DNA of 64,000 nt, taken from the NCBI GenBank assembly GCA_037481875.1, contig JBBFKY010000006.1, forward strand, positions 124,001 through 188,000, written 5' to 3'. This DNA comes from Desulfosoma sp. (lineage in GTDB: Bacteria; Desulfobacterota; Syntrophobacteria; Syntrophobacterales; DSM-9756). The notes under the pieces were generated by a model, which saw only the letters and a list, made by a program, of their open reading frames with translations, was not told the DNA's origin and ran no database searches. Position 1 is the stretch's first letter, and the number at the start of each line of letters is the position of its first letter. A program made the translations under genes and the position numbers. Shown piece by piece: positions 9,494 through 18,352 of this stretch.

Positions 9494-12400
9494 TTAAGCG
9501 CCCTGGGAATCCTGGCAGACGGCGGCGACGGCTTTATGGATCAACTGAACATCCGTAAAGTGCTGCAGCTGAATGGCTTTCCCCGGGCATTCAGCGACAC
9601 AAGCACCGCATCCCTGGCATTTGGCCGGGTCAATGTAAGCTGAGCGGCGAACCGATGTGGTAGGGGTCACCACCACAGGGACTTCATAAGGACAGGTACG
9701 CACACAGGTAAGGCAGACGGCGCATTTGGCCGAATCCACCACAGCGACGCGACCGCCTACGAAAAGCTGTTCTTTACTGAGCACGGTAGCGGCTCGAGCC
9801 GCCGCTCCCTTGGCCTGGGCGATGGATTCCTCGAGGAATTTGGGACTGTGAGCTAAGCCGCAGAGGTAGAGCCCCGGAGCGGCGAAATCCAAGGGTCGAA
9901 GTTTCACGTGGGCTTCCATGAAAAAGCCGTCGGCGTCTGTGCTGAGCTTAAACAATCCGGCCACCTCCGAATTGGAAGCCCTGGGCACGATCGCGGCGCT
10001 CAGAACCAGAAGATCGCATCGAAGCTGTATGTTTTCCTTCAGGTTTTGGTCAAACACGCGAATGTGCACGGCGTCTTCTTCAAAAGTCACCTGAGGCTTT
10101 TGTTCCGGCTGATACCTTAGAAATCGAACCCCGGCTTCCCGCGCCTTTCGGTATAGAAGTTCTCGAGTGCCAAAGGTTCGAATGTCTCGGTAAAGAATGG
10201 AGACATGAGCTTTAGGATTCTTTTCTTTGATCCTCAAAGCGTTGGCCACAGCCGCTGTACAGCACACACGACTGCAGTAGGGTCGCTCTTCGTCTCGAGA
10301 CCCCACACATTGAATCATGACCACGTGGGAGCTTTTCTCTATGGTGTCCGGGTGTTCAGCGAGAATTTTTTGCAATTGCAACTGGGTGACCACTCGAGGA
10401 TCCGCCCCGTAACCGTATTCCTTCGGTTGGTATTCTTCGGCGCCTGTCGCGACCACCAAAGCCCCGTACTCCAGGATCTTCTCGCCTTGAGGAGTCTTGG
10501 CTCGGCTGATAAAGTGCCCGGCATGGCCTTCAAAGGAAGTGATTTCCGAGGCCGTGAGAACCTGGATGTTGGGATGGTTGAGCACGGTTTCCACGGCTTG
10601 GGCCACGGCTTTGGTGACATCGACGCCGCTTGGATGAAAACGCATCCAGGCCCGTGCCTGTCCTCCAAGTTCCGGTTCCCGTTCCACCAGGAAGGTAAAA
10701 AACCCCTGGTCGGCCAAATAACGCGCGGCCGTCATTCCCGCCATACCGCCGCCGAGCACCAGAGCTTTTTGGGTCACCGGCACCGGCATTTCATGCAGGG
10801 GTTCAAGAAAGAGTGCTTTAGCCACGGCCATGCGCACCAGGTCTTTGGATTTTCTTGTGGCTTCTTCCGGCGTCGTGCCGTGAACCCATGAACACTGATC
10901 TCGAATATTGGCCATTTCAAACAGATATTTGTTGACTCCGGCTTCCCGCAGGCATTCCTGGAACAAGGGTTCATGGGTTCGAGGTGAGCAGGAGGCCACC
11001 ACGACACGGTTGAGGTTTTTTTCCTGAATGATCTTTTTGATTTTTTCCGTGGAATCCGTCGAACAGGTGAAAAGCAGGTCTTCTGCATGAACCACGTTGG
11101 GCAAAGTAGCGGCATAGTCGGCCACGGCTTTCACATTCACCACACCGGCAATATTGATACCGCAATGACACACGAAAACCCCAATGCGTGGAATATCTCC
11201 GGGCATGGAACGTTCTTGGACGTTCATGGGAGGTGTGGTTCGAGTGTGACGGGCTGACGCAAGTAAGCATTGGGCTGAAGCGGCCGCTGCGCTGGCCTGA
11301 GCCACGGTTTCCGGAATGTCCTTGGGGTCGGTGCTCACGCCGCAGGAAAACACGCCGGGCTGCGAAGTCTGGATGGGATCCAGCGGTTCCGAAACGATGA
11401 ACCCGAATCGATCCACGGCGGTTTGGAGACACTGAGCCGTTTCTTTGGCCTCGTTTGTCACCGAGAGCCCCACGGACAGAACCACCATGTCAAAAATTTC
11501 CTTTTGTAGAGTGTTGTTTTCGTCCACGTAGGAAATTTCCAGATTGTGGCCGTCGACGGTTTCCACCAATCGGCTGATTTGGCACCGCACATAGCGCACA
11601 CCATGCTGCGATTCAGCTCTTTGCCAGTACCTTTCGAAACCTTTTCCCATGGCCCTCAGGTCGATATAGAAAATGGTGGTTTCCACGTCGGGCTCATGAT
11701 CCTTGGTCACGATAGCCTGTTTGGTGGCGTACATGCAGCAAACACTGGAACAGTAATCCTTGCCGATGGACGCATCCCGGGATCCCACACACTGAATCCA
11801 TGCGATCCTTTGAGGCACCTCGCCGTCGCTGGGTCGCCGCACATGCCCGCCCGTGGGACCCGAAGCGGCGAGAATGCGTTCATATTCCAAACTGGTGATG
11901 ACATTAGGATAACGCCCGTAGCCGTATTCGGCTTTTTGAGCCGCATCAAAGGGGCTGAAGCCGCACGCGTAAAGAATAGCCCCAACTTCCACGGTTTCAT
12001 CTCGGGGCATCATGTTGTGATCGATGGCCTGCGGCAGACACGCATCCACACAGCGGTAGCATTCGCTGCACACTCCGCACTGAAGGCACCTTTGCGCTTC
12101 GGCCCGAGCTGTTTCTTCATCAAAGCCCAACTGGACTTCCTGAAAAGAATGAATTCGTTCCTTGGCGTCCAAGCGAGGCATCTCGAATCGAGGCACTTTT
12201 CGAACGGGTTTTTCCGGGCATGGTGCCGTGCGGCTTGGAGTCCATCGGCCTTCCCTCAAATCCACGCCTCGAAGATATCGATCGATCGATACGGCCACCT
12301 CTTTGCCGGCGGCGATGGCCTGTACCACGGTGGCGGGTCCCGATGTCACATCTCCACCGGCAAAAACACCCGGTCGATTCGTTTCATAGGTCACAGGATC

Positions 12401-13975
12401 CACCACAAAGGTTCCCCAGCGACTGACCAAGGGGCGGCTTTCCGGATCCATAGCCTCGATGACCGCGGGATCGGTCATGAGCCCCACAGCGGCGATGACA
12501 CTATCGATCTGTACCTGGTATTCAGATCCCGCCACGGGAATCGGACGGCGTCTTCCACTTTCGTCCGGCTCTCCCAATTCCATACGAATGCATTCAATGG
12601 CTTTCACATGCCCTTCCGCATCCCCATGGACGGCCACCGGAGCCGCCAGAAAATGCATCTGGACCCCTTCGTGCAGGGCCTCTTCCACTTCTTCCGGATT
12701 GGCCGGCATTTCTTCACGGCTTCTGCGGTAAAAGAGATGGACTTCGTCCACTCCCAATCGTAAACAGGATCGAGCCACATCCATAGCGCAGTTGCCGCCT
12801 CCGATCACCGCCACCTTACGGCCGACGGGCGGCCTTTGGCCGCTATTGAGTAATTTGAGAAAGCTTGTTCCGGTGTAAACTTCGCGAAGATTTTCGCCGG
12901 GTATATTGAGTTTCAGGTCTGTTTGAGTGCCGATGGCCAGAAAGAACGCTTCGTAGCCTTCTCGGCGAAGGTCTTCCAGCTGAAAGTCTTTTCCCAGAGC
13001 GGTATTGGTACGAATGGTCACTCCGAGCCTTTGAATGTATTCGATCTCCGCCCGGAGCACATGGCGGGGCAGGCGGTACTCGGGAATTCCGTAGCGTAAC
13101 CATCCTCCAGGCTCCGGCATGGCCTCAAAGATGGTCACACTATAGCCTTCCAAGGCCAGATAGTAGGCGGCCGTCAATCCGGCGGGGCCAGCTCCGATGA
13201 TAGCCACACGTCGTCCGTTGGGTTCCTTTCGTGGAGGCAAAGGCCCCGGGCCTGTTTTGGCTTCCCAGTCAGCCACAAACCTTTTCAGAAAATCGATGGC
13301 GACGGGTTCATCCACGGATCCTCGATTACACACGGTTTCGCATGGATGATGGCACACACGGCCGCACACCGCCGGCAAAGGATTATCTTTGCGAATAAGA
13401 TCCAAAGCTTCCTGGTACCGGCCTTGAGCAATGAGGGCGATATAGCCCTGGACACTGATCCCCGCGGGACAGGCCGCTTTGCAAGGCGCCATGCCTTTTT
13501 TGTCAATGGCGAAGGTGGAAGGGATGGCCTGAGGAAAATGACGATAAATGGCTTTGCGGGTGTTGAGCCCCTGATTGAATTCGGCCGGAATTTCCACGGG
13601 ACATACGCGCAAACATTCTCCGCAGGCTGTGCAGCGGTCTTCCAGCACATAGCGAGGTTCACGCCGCAATGTCACCTGAAACCGCCCTGGTTCACCTTCC
13701 AAACGGATGACGTTGGTGCGTGTGAGAATATCGATATTGGGATGGCTGGCCACTTCGATAAGTTTTGGCGAAATCATACAGGTGGAACAATCGTTGGTGG
13801 GAAAGGTCTTATCCAGTTTGGCCATGTTGCCGCCGATACTGATATCCTTTTCCACCAGCAGGACACGAAAACCGCTGTTGGCCAAATCCAGGCTTGCCTG
13901 CATACCCGCAATGCCGCCTCCAATGACCATAACCGAACCGTTGACGGACCCCGAGAATGTCGATTGCGCGCTCAT
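9494..13975 (-). CDS. hdrA: HdrA-GltD-HdrA triple flavoprotein fusion
   Basis: A 1,493-residue iron-sulfur flavoprotein. Approximate order: HdrA FAD motif GGGIAGMQASLDLANSGF (~19), ferredoxin motif CTACGECLRVCP (~113); GltD-like section with CKAACPAGISVQGY (~160), FAD motif GAGPAGLTAAYYLALEGY (~258) and NAD(P)-type GGGNCAMDVARSCLRLG (~390); CLQCGVCSECYRCVDAC (~632); HdrA segment CVGSRDASIGKDYCSSVCC (~727); second full HdrA with GGGMAGMTAARYL (~1072), CVGSRDEERPYCSRVCC (~1222) and two C-terminal [4Fe-4S] motifs (~1418, ~1452). The GltD part, as in glutamate synthase small subunit and NfnB, suggests direct NAD(P)H input to the Hdr core. GGGAGGCGTC precedes the ATG. No frameshift is seen across the gene. 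Confidence 0.93.
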   Translation of the reverse strand: MSAQSTFSGSVNGSVMVIGGGIAGMQASLDLANSGFRVLLVEKDISIGGNMAKLDKTFPTNDCSTCMISPKLIEVASHPNIDILTRTNVIRLEGEPGRFQVTLRREPRYVLEDRCTACGECLRVCPVEIPAEFNQGLNTRKAIYRHFPQAIPSTFAIDKKGMAPCKAACPAGISVQGYIALIAQGRYQEALDLIRKDNPLPAVCGRVCHHPCETVCNRGSVDEPVAIDFLKRFVADWEAKTGPGPLPPRKEPNGRRVAIIGAGPAGLTAAYYLALEGYSVTIFEAMPEPGGWLRYGIPEYRLPRHVLRAEIEYIQRLGVTIRTNTALGKDFQLEDLRREGYEAFFLAIGTQTDLKLNIPGENLREVYTGTSFLKLLNSGQRPPVGRKVAVIGGGNCAMDVARSCLRLGVDEVHLFYRRSREEMPANPEEVEEALHEGVQMHFLAAPVAVHGDAEGHVKAIECIRMELGEPDESGRRRPIPVAGSEYQVQIDSVIAAVGLMTDPAVIEAMDPESRPLVSRWGTFVVDPVTYETNRPGVFAGGDVTSGPATVVQAIAAGKEVAVSIDRYLRGVDLREGRWTPSRTAPCPEKPVRKVPRFEMPRLDAKERIHSFQEVQLGFDEETARAEAQRCLQCGVCSECYRCVDACLPQAIDHNMMPRDETVEVGAILYACGFSPFDAAQKAEYGYGRYPNVITSLEYERILAASGPTGGHVRRPSDGEVPQRIAWIQCVGSRDASIGKDYCSSVCCMYATKQAIVTKDHEPDVETTIFYIDLRAMGKGFERYWQRAESQHGVRYVRCQISRLVETVDGHNLEISYVDENNTLQKEIFDMVVLSVGLSVTNEAKETAQCLQTAVDRFGFIVSEPLDPIQTSQPGVFSCGVSTDPKDIPETVAQASAAAASAQCLLASARHTRTTPPMNVQERSMPGDIPRIGVFVCHCGINIAGVVNVKAVADYAATLPNVVHAEDLLFTCSTDSTEKIKKIIQEKNLNRVVVASCSPRTHEPLFQECLREAGVNKYLFEMANIRDQCSWVHGTTPEEATRKSKDLVRMAVAKALFLEPLHEMPVPVTQKALVLGGGMAGMTAARYLADQGFFTFLVEREPELGGQARAWMRFHPSGVDVTKAVAQAVETVLNHPNIQVLTASEITSFEGHAGHFISRAKTPQGEKILEYGALVVATGAEEYQPKEYGYGADPRVVTQLQLQKILAEHPDTIEKSSHVVMIQCVGSRDEERPYCSRVCCTAAVANALRIKEKNPKAHVSILYRDIRTFGTRELLYRKAREAGVRFLRYQPEQKPQVTFEEDAVHIRVFDQNLKENIQLRCDLLVLSAAIVPRASNSEVAGLFKLSTDADGFFMEAHVKLRPLDFAAPGLYLCGLAHSPKFLEESIAQAKGAAARAATVLSKEQLFVGGRVAVVDSAKCAVCLTCVRTCPYEVPVVVTPTTSVRRSAYIDPAKCQGCGACVAECPGKAIQLQHFTDVQLIHKAVAAVCQDSQGA

Positions 13976-14036
13976 GACGCCTCCCTGTCGTCTTTCAGGT
14001 ACCGTGTTTCAACTCAAGTCGATGGTTGCGTTTTTG

Positions 14037-14891
14037 TCAAAGCCCAACGGAAGTGAGTACGGGCTCACCATCCACTATATGGCGTTTGAGCCAGTCTCGA
14101 GCGCTGCGTTCTCCAAGTGCAAGGCCGATGAGGTCTGTGAAGTAAAACACGGGTATGGGCATGGTGAGCCCCTGTTGATGGAGAATGCGGTTTTGGTACA
14201 TGTCCAGATTGGCATGGCACATTTGGCAAGAAACCACGATGCAATGAGCGCCCTGGTCGGAAGCCCTTTTGAGAAGCTTGCCCACCAAGGCTATGACCAG
14301 GTCCTGCCGAGCCACCGCGTGGCTGGCGCCGCAACAGTCGGTCTTGTATGGCCAATCGAGAACCTCCACCCCCACGGTTTCCAACAGACGATCCATATTC
14401 GTCGGGTTTTCCCATGCTTGCGCATCGGTGATTTTGGGTGGTCGGTTCACCATACATCCATAATAACATACCGCCCGAAGACCCGTTAGGGGACGAACGA
14501 CTTTCCGCGCCAATTCTTCCAGGATGGAAGGCTGACAGAAATACTCCACCAGATCCCAAACACGAACCGGAACTTCCCCTTCGGCCAAAGGATCCCGAGA
14601 TGCCTTTTTCTTCAAGGCTTTTTCGGCTGTTTTCAATCGGTTATAGCAAAGGGCGCACGGTGCCGTAAGATCACTCAGTCCCTGCTCTTGGGCCAGAAGA
14701 AGATTTCGTGCCGGTAACGCCACCGAAAGTTCTTGGTCTAGACTGTGAGCCGCCGTAGCTCCACAACAGTTCCAATCGTCCAGCTCGATAAGTTGAATGC
14801 CCAGCACGCGACAAACGCCCTCAATGGATTCGGCATAATCGCGCGCCGTTCCTTCCAAAGAACATCCGGGATAGTAACCCACGGAAAACAT
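14037..14891 (-). CDS. hdrB: HdrB-like subunit (two CCG domains)
   Basis: Catalytic-type subunit of heterodisulfide-reductase-like complexes, where two CCG domains hold non-cubane [4Fe-4S] clusters. The 284 residues show both sets: YYPGCSLEG, DDWNCCGATAAHS, CALCYNRL; then CYYGCMVN, DCCGASHAV, CQMCHANLD. The ATG at 14891 follows AAAGGAGTGGTT; in-frame upstream sequence overlaps hdrC and is rejected. It lies between hdrC (20 nt gap) and the giant hdrA. Its substrate in bacteria without CoM/CoB is not known and may be a small disulfide or only an electron relay. Confidence 0.94.
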   Translation of the reverse strand: MFSVGYYPGCSLEGTARDYAESIEGVCRVLGIQLIELDDWNCCGATAAHSLDQELSVALPARNLLLAQEQGLSDLTAPCALCYNRLKTAEKALKKKASRDPLAEGEVPVRVWDLVEYFCQPSILEELARKVVRPLTGLRAVCYYGCMVNRPPKITDAQAWENPTNMDRLLETVGVEVLDWPYKTDCCGASHAVARQDLVIALVGKLLKRASDQGAHCIVVSCQMCHANLDMYQNRILHQQGLTMPIPVFYFTDLIGLALGERSARDWLKRHIVDGEPVLTSVGL

Positions 14892-14911
14892 AACCACTCC
14901 TTTGTGAGGGA

Positions 14912-15532
14912 TCAGGAAGATACCGAAGAGTTCTTTGCTTCGGGGGATTGCATAGGTTTTTGAAAATGGCGCTGCAAATCCGACATTCGGCGTATGCCGT
15001 GGGCTCGCAAAGGCAGTCGGCCTCGACGCCATAAGGCGAGACCCAAGCGAATTTCATCCCAGAAGGTGCCTTCTTTAAGTTTGGCTTTCCAGGCACCGCT
15101 GGAAAGCATGTAGCGTTGTAGAAGCCCGGTTTCAAAGATGCGACCGCGTCGACCGATGTCGCTGAGAAAAGCTTCGTGAAAGGCATAGGTCAGGTTAGCC
15201 CTCGGGTCCACGAGACCTCTGGCATGGGCCTGTTGTTTGAGGTAGTCCATAAGGCCGGCGATGTCGATATCGTTCGGGCATCGTGTGGTGCAGGTTTCAC
15301 AGGAGGAACAGACCCAGATGGTGGCGCTGGAAAGAACTTTTTCTTCCAGACCCAAAAGCAGATAGCGCACAATCTGATCCGGATAATAGTCCATGGCAAA
15401 GGTCAGAGGACACCCGCTGGTGCATTTGCGGCACTGGTAACACAATTCCGGCTGTATGCCGCTTAAAGCCGACACCCGCTGCGTCGCATCGTAGTTGGGT
15501 TCCAAAAAGGTTTCTTCCACCACGTGCTCCAT
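14912..15532 (-). CDS. hdrC: HdrC-like ferredoxin subunit
   Basis: Small electron-transfer subunit that links HdrA to HdrB. The 206-residue protein carries two [4Fe-4S] motifs, CYQCRKCTSGCPLTF and CSSCETCTTRCPNDIDI, then an alpha-helical tail. The ATG at 15532 is preceded by GGAGGTGGCT; in-frame sequence further upstream would run through a hairpin terminator and is unlikely to be translated. The short 14-nt space between that terminator and the start codon means hdrC is read only by readthrough or anti-termination from the upstream GcvH-like gene, unless a promoter overlaps the hairpin. Confidence 0.94.
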   Translation of the reverse strand: MEHVVEETFLEPNYDATQRVSALSGIQPELCYQCRKCTSGCPLTFAMDYYPDQIVRYLLLGLEEKVLSSATIWVCSSCETCTTRCPNDIDIAGLMDYLKQQAHARGLVDPRANLTYAFHEAFLSDIGRRGRIFETGLLQRYMLSSGAWKAKLKEGTFWDEIRLGLALWRRGRLPLRAHGIRRMSDLQRHFQKPMQSPEAKNSSVSS

Positions 15533-15546
15533 AGCCACCTCCAGGC

Positions 15547-15580
15547 AAAAAAAAGAGAACGGAACACACGTTCCGTTCTC
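15547..15580 (-). terminator. Rho-independent terminator/attenuator just before hdrC
   Basis: On the minus strand an 11-bp perfect stem GAGAACGGAAC/GTTCCGTTCTC with loop GTGT is followed by eight T. It lies between the GcvH-like gene and hdrC and its T run ends 14 nt before the hdrC ATG. It should reduce hdr transcription relative to the first gene. Confidence 0.85.
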
Positions 15581-15636
15581 GTCAGGGGAACACTTCAGCG
15601 CTTTCAAAGACGCCTAGGCTCGCAGGAACGTTTTTT

Positions 15637-16545
15637 CTAAGGCGCAAGAAACTCCGCCACCAGTTGATCCCACTTGAGGTGCGGCACGCTGCCATAAATG
15701 TCCTCAACCACCTCACCACCGGTGGCCGCCAAAGGCAGCTCGCTTTCCGGAGCCACCAGGGCTTCCAACCGGTGCACTTCGGCGCTGAGCCAGGTTCGAG
15801 CAGCCTGGTCGGCGTACAGTTCCGTCAGTTCTTTCTTAAGATGGCGCGGCTCCACAACCACGAGCCACCCATCCCCGTAGGGATCCTCCTTAACAATCCG
15901 AGGGTTCTCCACGGCTTTGTGGTTCACTGCAACGACCACGCCGTCCAAAGGGGCTACAAAAGGCGCAATCTTTTCTTCTCGCCGGAACGTCCATGCCGTA
16001 ACATTCCTTTCCACATGAACGCCTAACTTGGGTAACCGAACATGGGTAATATATCCTAACAAGTGCATGGTGAAATCATCAACCCCAAAACGCACCAATC
16101 CTCCATGTTCGACGCGAGCCCACGTGTGGCGTGGATGGTAATAGTAGCCGTCAGCCATCAAGAATCCCGAAACGCGCTCCAACTTAGGCACCCCAAGCAC
16201 CTCGGTCATGGTGCGGTGTTCCAGGATCTGATCAAATTCACAGGTGGCGCATTCATAGGCATTCCCGCAGGAACGCACCGGTACCCGCCCCGTGATCATG
16301 TGCCGACATTCCTTCTGGGCATAAACTTTTTCTTGATATTCGGAGCGCCATGATTGAAACTGAGGCTCAAGGGTTTCCAACCTTCGGGACATGGCCTTGT
16401 CAAAGGAACACGTGAGGCAATCATAAGCGTTGTCACACAGCTTGAAGTTGATCACACCGGCCTTCATCCACACACAGGGATGGTCCCCCTCAAGACCGAA
16501 AACCCGAACCCTGGCTTTTTTGTCGTGAATCGATGTCACCTTCAT
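15637..16545 (-). CDS. GcvH-like protein with duplicated Cys motif
   Basis: A 302-residue protein. The N-terminal third has two copies of a cysteine motif, CDNAYDCLTCSFD and CGNAYECATCEFD, each preceded by another Cys about 12 residues earlier, which suggests metal or Fe-S binding. The second half resembles glycine cleavage H protein (HPRHTWARVE..., then WTFRREEKIAPFVAPLDG). Counting back from the conserved P..G, the lipoyl-lysine position holds Glu, with Lys one residue later, so lipoylation is doubtful. A perfect ribosome-binding site (AAAGGAGGTTAT) and a sigma-54 promoter precede it. First gene of the hdr unit; a carrier or regulatory role is inference. Confidence 0.75.
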   Translation of the reverse strand: MKVTSIHDKKARVRVFGLEGDHPCVWMKAGVINFKLCDNAYDCLTCSFDKAMSRRLETLEPQFQSWRSEYQEKVYAQKECRHMITGRVPVRSCGNAYECATCEFDQILEHRTMTEVLGVPKLERVSGFLMADGYYYHPRHTWARVEHGGLVRFGVDDFTMHLLGYITHVRLPKLGVHVERNVTAWTFRREEKIAPFVAPLDGVVVAVNHKAVENPRIVKEDPYGDGWLVVVEPRHLKKELTELYADQAARTWLSAEVHRLEALVAPESELPLAATGGEVVEDIYGSVPHLKWDQLVAEFLAP

Positions 16546-16588
16546 GGGGATAACCTCCTTTCAAGGGTCATAGGTTACCCATTGGAAG

Positions 16589-16604
16589 AGCATCAAGTAT
16601 GCCA
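16589..16604 (-). promoter_or_regulatory. Sigma-54 (-24/-12) promoter of the hdr unit
   Basis: Minus-strand TGGCATACTTGATGCT has the invariant GG and GC separated by exactly 10 bp and matches TGGCAC-N5-TTGCW at most positions. It lies 44 bp before the GcvH-like gene. The divergently encoded response regulator (18352-19701) is an NtrC-type sigma-54 activator, which makes this site more credible. Confidence 0.72.
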
Positions 16605-16687
16605 AACGGTCCTGAAACAAAAAGAAAGGCTTAACTCTTCGAAAGCATAAATAATTCCGAGTCATTTTTTAAAAAGCGGACACGCCT

Positions 16688-16717
16688 TTGACCTTGCGGT
16701 TTCTTGCAGGGTATGGT
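16688..16717 (+). promoter_or_regulatory. Sigma-70 promoter of the histidine kinase operon
   Basis: TTGACC (16688-16693), 18-bp spacer, TATGGT (16712-16717), about 100 bp before the kinase start. Predicted from sequence only. Confidence 0.5.
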
Positions 16718-16816
16718 GAAAGAAACAACAGCCTGTTGTTATTTTCAGCAGGGACCAGATTTGGTTGGGATTCAAGGCTTTGTGAAAAGGCTGGAAGGGA
16801 GTGGGGAGGGACAAGG

Positions 16817-18352
16817 ATGCCAGGCCGAGACAAGGATCGACCCATGCGCATTGCGGTCATTGGAGGGGGCCGGCGGTGCAAGGCGTTGCTGGAAATGATG
16901 GATGAGCGACGCTTTCCGAGGCTGAAGGCTCAGATTGTGGCCGTAGCGGATCCCAATCAGGAAGCGGTGGGTGTGCAGCGGGCCAAGGCCATGGGCATTA
17001 TGGTCACGACCGATTACAAGGATTTTTACAAGATTCCCGACCTGGATCTGGTCATTCAGCTCACGGGAAAAGAAGAGCTTCTCGATGATTTCATCAAGCA
17101 CAGCCCCGCCAAGGTGCGCGTGCTGGAATCCGCCATTTCACGCCTTTTTGGCGACATTATTCGGTTTCAAGAAGAATTCCTCTTGCGTGAACGTCAGCTG
17201 GAACTGGTGGAACAGATCGTGGAAAGCATGTTTTCCAGCATTCGAGACCGGGTGCTGATTCTTCAGCCGGATCGAAAGATCGTGGATGCCAACCAGGCCT
17301 TTCTTGACTGGGTTGGGATCCGTAAAGAGGAGCTTCTTGGCAAGTTTTGCCATCAGATTTCGCACCGATCCCTAGAGCCGTGTGTTCAGTTGAGCTCACC
17401 TTGCCCATTAGAGGAATGCTTGCAGACGGGCTGTGTCGGGCATGCCATTCACGAACATTACGACCGAAACAATGAAATGCGTTATTGTGAGGTGACCACT
17501 CTGCCCCTCAAGGGCCGAAACGGCGCTGTGGACCTAATCCTGGAAGTCCAAAGGGACATCACCAACGAGCTTCAAAAAAAGCTGGAGCAAAAGACCCAAG
17601 ACCTCAAAAGGGATTTGGCGCGGCTCATTCACGAAGACAAGATGATTGCTCTTGGGAAACTGGTGGCCAGTGCCGTTCACGAAATCAACAATCCTCTATC
17701 GGGGATTCATGCTCTGGCGAGGCTCATGCGCCGCCAGCTGGATGAAGGCCTTTCGCCCTCGGATCTGGAACAGTTCAAGTATTATCTCCAGCTCATCGAT
17801 ACGGAATCGGCTCGCTGCAGCACCATTGTGTCCAATCTTCTCTCTTTTGCCCGCCAATGCAAGTTGGAGCGGCGTTCCTTTGACATCAACCGAGTCCTAG
17901 AAAACGTGGTGTTGCTGAGCCGACATCGCATGGAATTGCAGCATGTGAATTTGGTCCTGGAACTGGACGATACCTTGCCGGAAATCGAGGGGGATCCCGG
18001 GCAGATTCAACAATGTTTTATCAATCTGGTTTTCAATGCCTTGGAAGCCATGCCGGAAGGAGGGCGCCTGGCCGTCAGGACGGCCTTGGATACCAAGCGC
18101 CGCGAAGTGCGTGTGGACGTGGAAGACACCGGTGTGGGTATTCCCAAGGAACTTTTGTCGCAGATTTTTGAACCTTTCTTCAGCACCAAGAGCCAGGACA
18201 AAGGTGTGGGGCTTGGTCTTTCCGTGGTCTATGGTATCGTGAAAGAACATCTTGGCTCTATTTACGTCAAGAGTGAGGTGGGAAAAGGTTCGTGCTTTAC
18301 GGTGCGCTTTCCCATTCCATCGAAAACCTCGGGACAAGGGCGGGAAGCCTAA
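16817..18352 (+). CDS. Cytoplasmic histidine kinase with N-terminal Rossmann-like domain
   Basis: A 511-residue soluble sensor kinase with no membrane segment. Order: nucleotide-binding-like domain starting MRIAVIGGGRRCKALLEMM (~10-120), a PAS domain (~150-260) whose CxxxxxCPLEECLQTGC stretch is Cys-rich, HisKA with phospho-acceptor His at residue 288 in VHEINNPLSG, and HATPase with VEDTGVGIPKELL and GVGLGLSVVYGI. The N-terminal Rossmann fold and the Cys-rich PAS suggest sensing of a nucleotide cofactor or redox state. GGGGAGGG precedes the ATG chosen; ATG at 16844 is an alternative. Its stop overlaps the regulator start by one base (TAATG). Confidence 0.9.
   Translation: MPGRDKDRPMRIAVIGGGRRCKALLEMMDERRFPRLKAQIVAVADPNQEAVGVQRAKAMGIMVTTDYKDFYKIPDLDLVIQLTGKEELLDDFIKHSPAKVRVLESAISRLFGDIIRFQEEFLLRERQLELVEQIVESMFSSIRDRVLILQPDRKIVDANQAFLDWVGIRKEELLGKFCHQISHRSLEPCVQLSSPCPLEECLQTGCVGHAIHEHYDRNNEMRYCEVTTLPLKGRNGAVDLILEVQRDITNELQKKLEQKTQDLKRDLARLIHEDKMIALGKLVASAVHEINNPLSGIHALARLMRRQLDEGLSPSDLEQFKYYLQLIDTESARCSTIVSNLLSFARQCKLERRSFDINRVLENVVLLSRHRMELQHVNLVLELDDTLPEIEGDPGQIQQCFINLVFNALEAMPEGGRLAVRTALDTKRREVRVDVEDTGVGIPKELLSQIFEPFFSTKSQDKGVGLGLSVVYGIVKEHLGSIYVKSEVGKGSCFTVRFPIPSKTSGQGREA

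Noticed and set aside
11546-12763. 405-codon plus-strand frame inside the HdrA fusion
   Set aside because: Antisense of the hdrA gene, whose frame is supported by FAD, NAD(P) and Fe-S motifs across its length.
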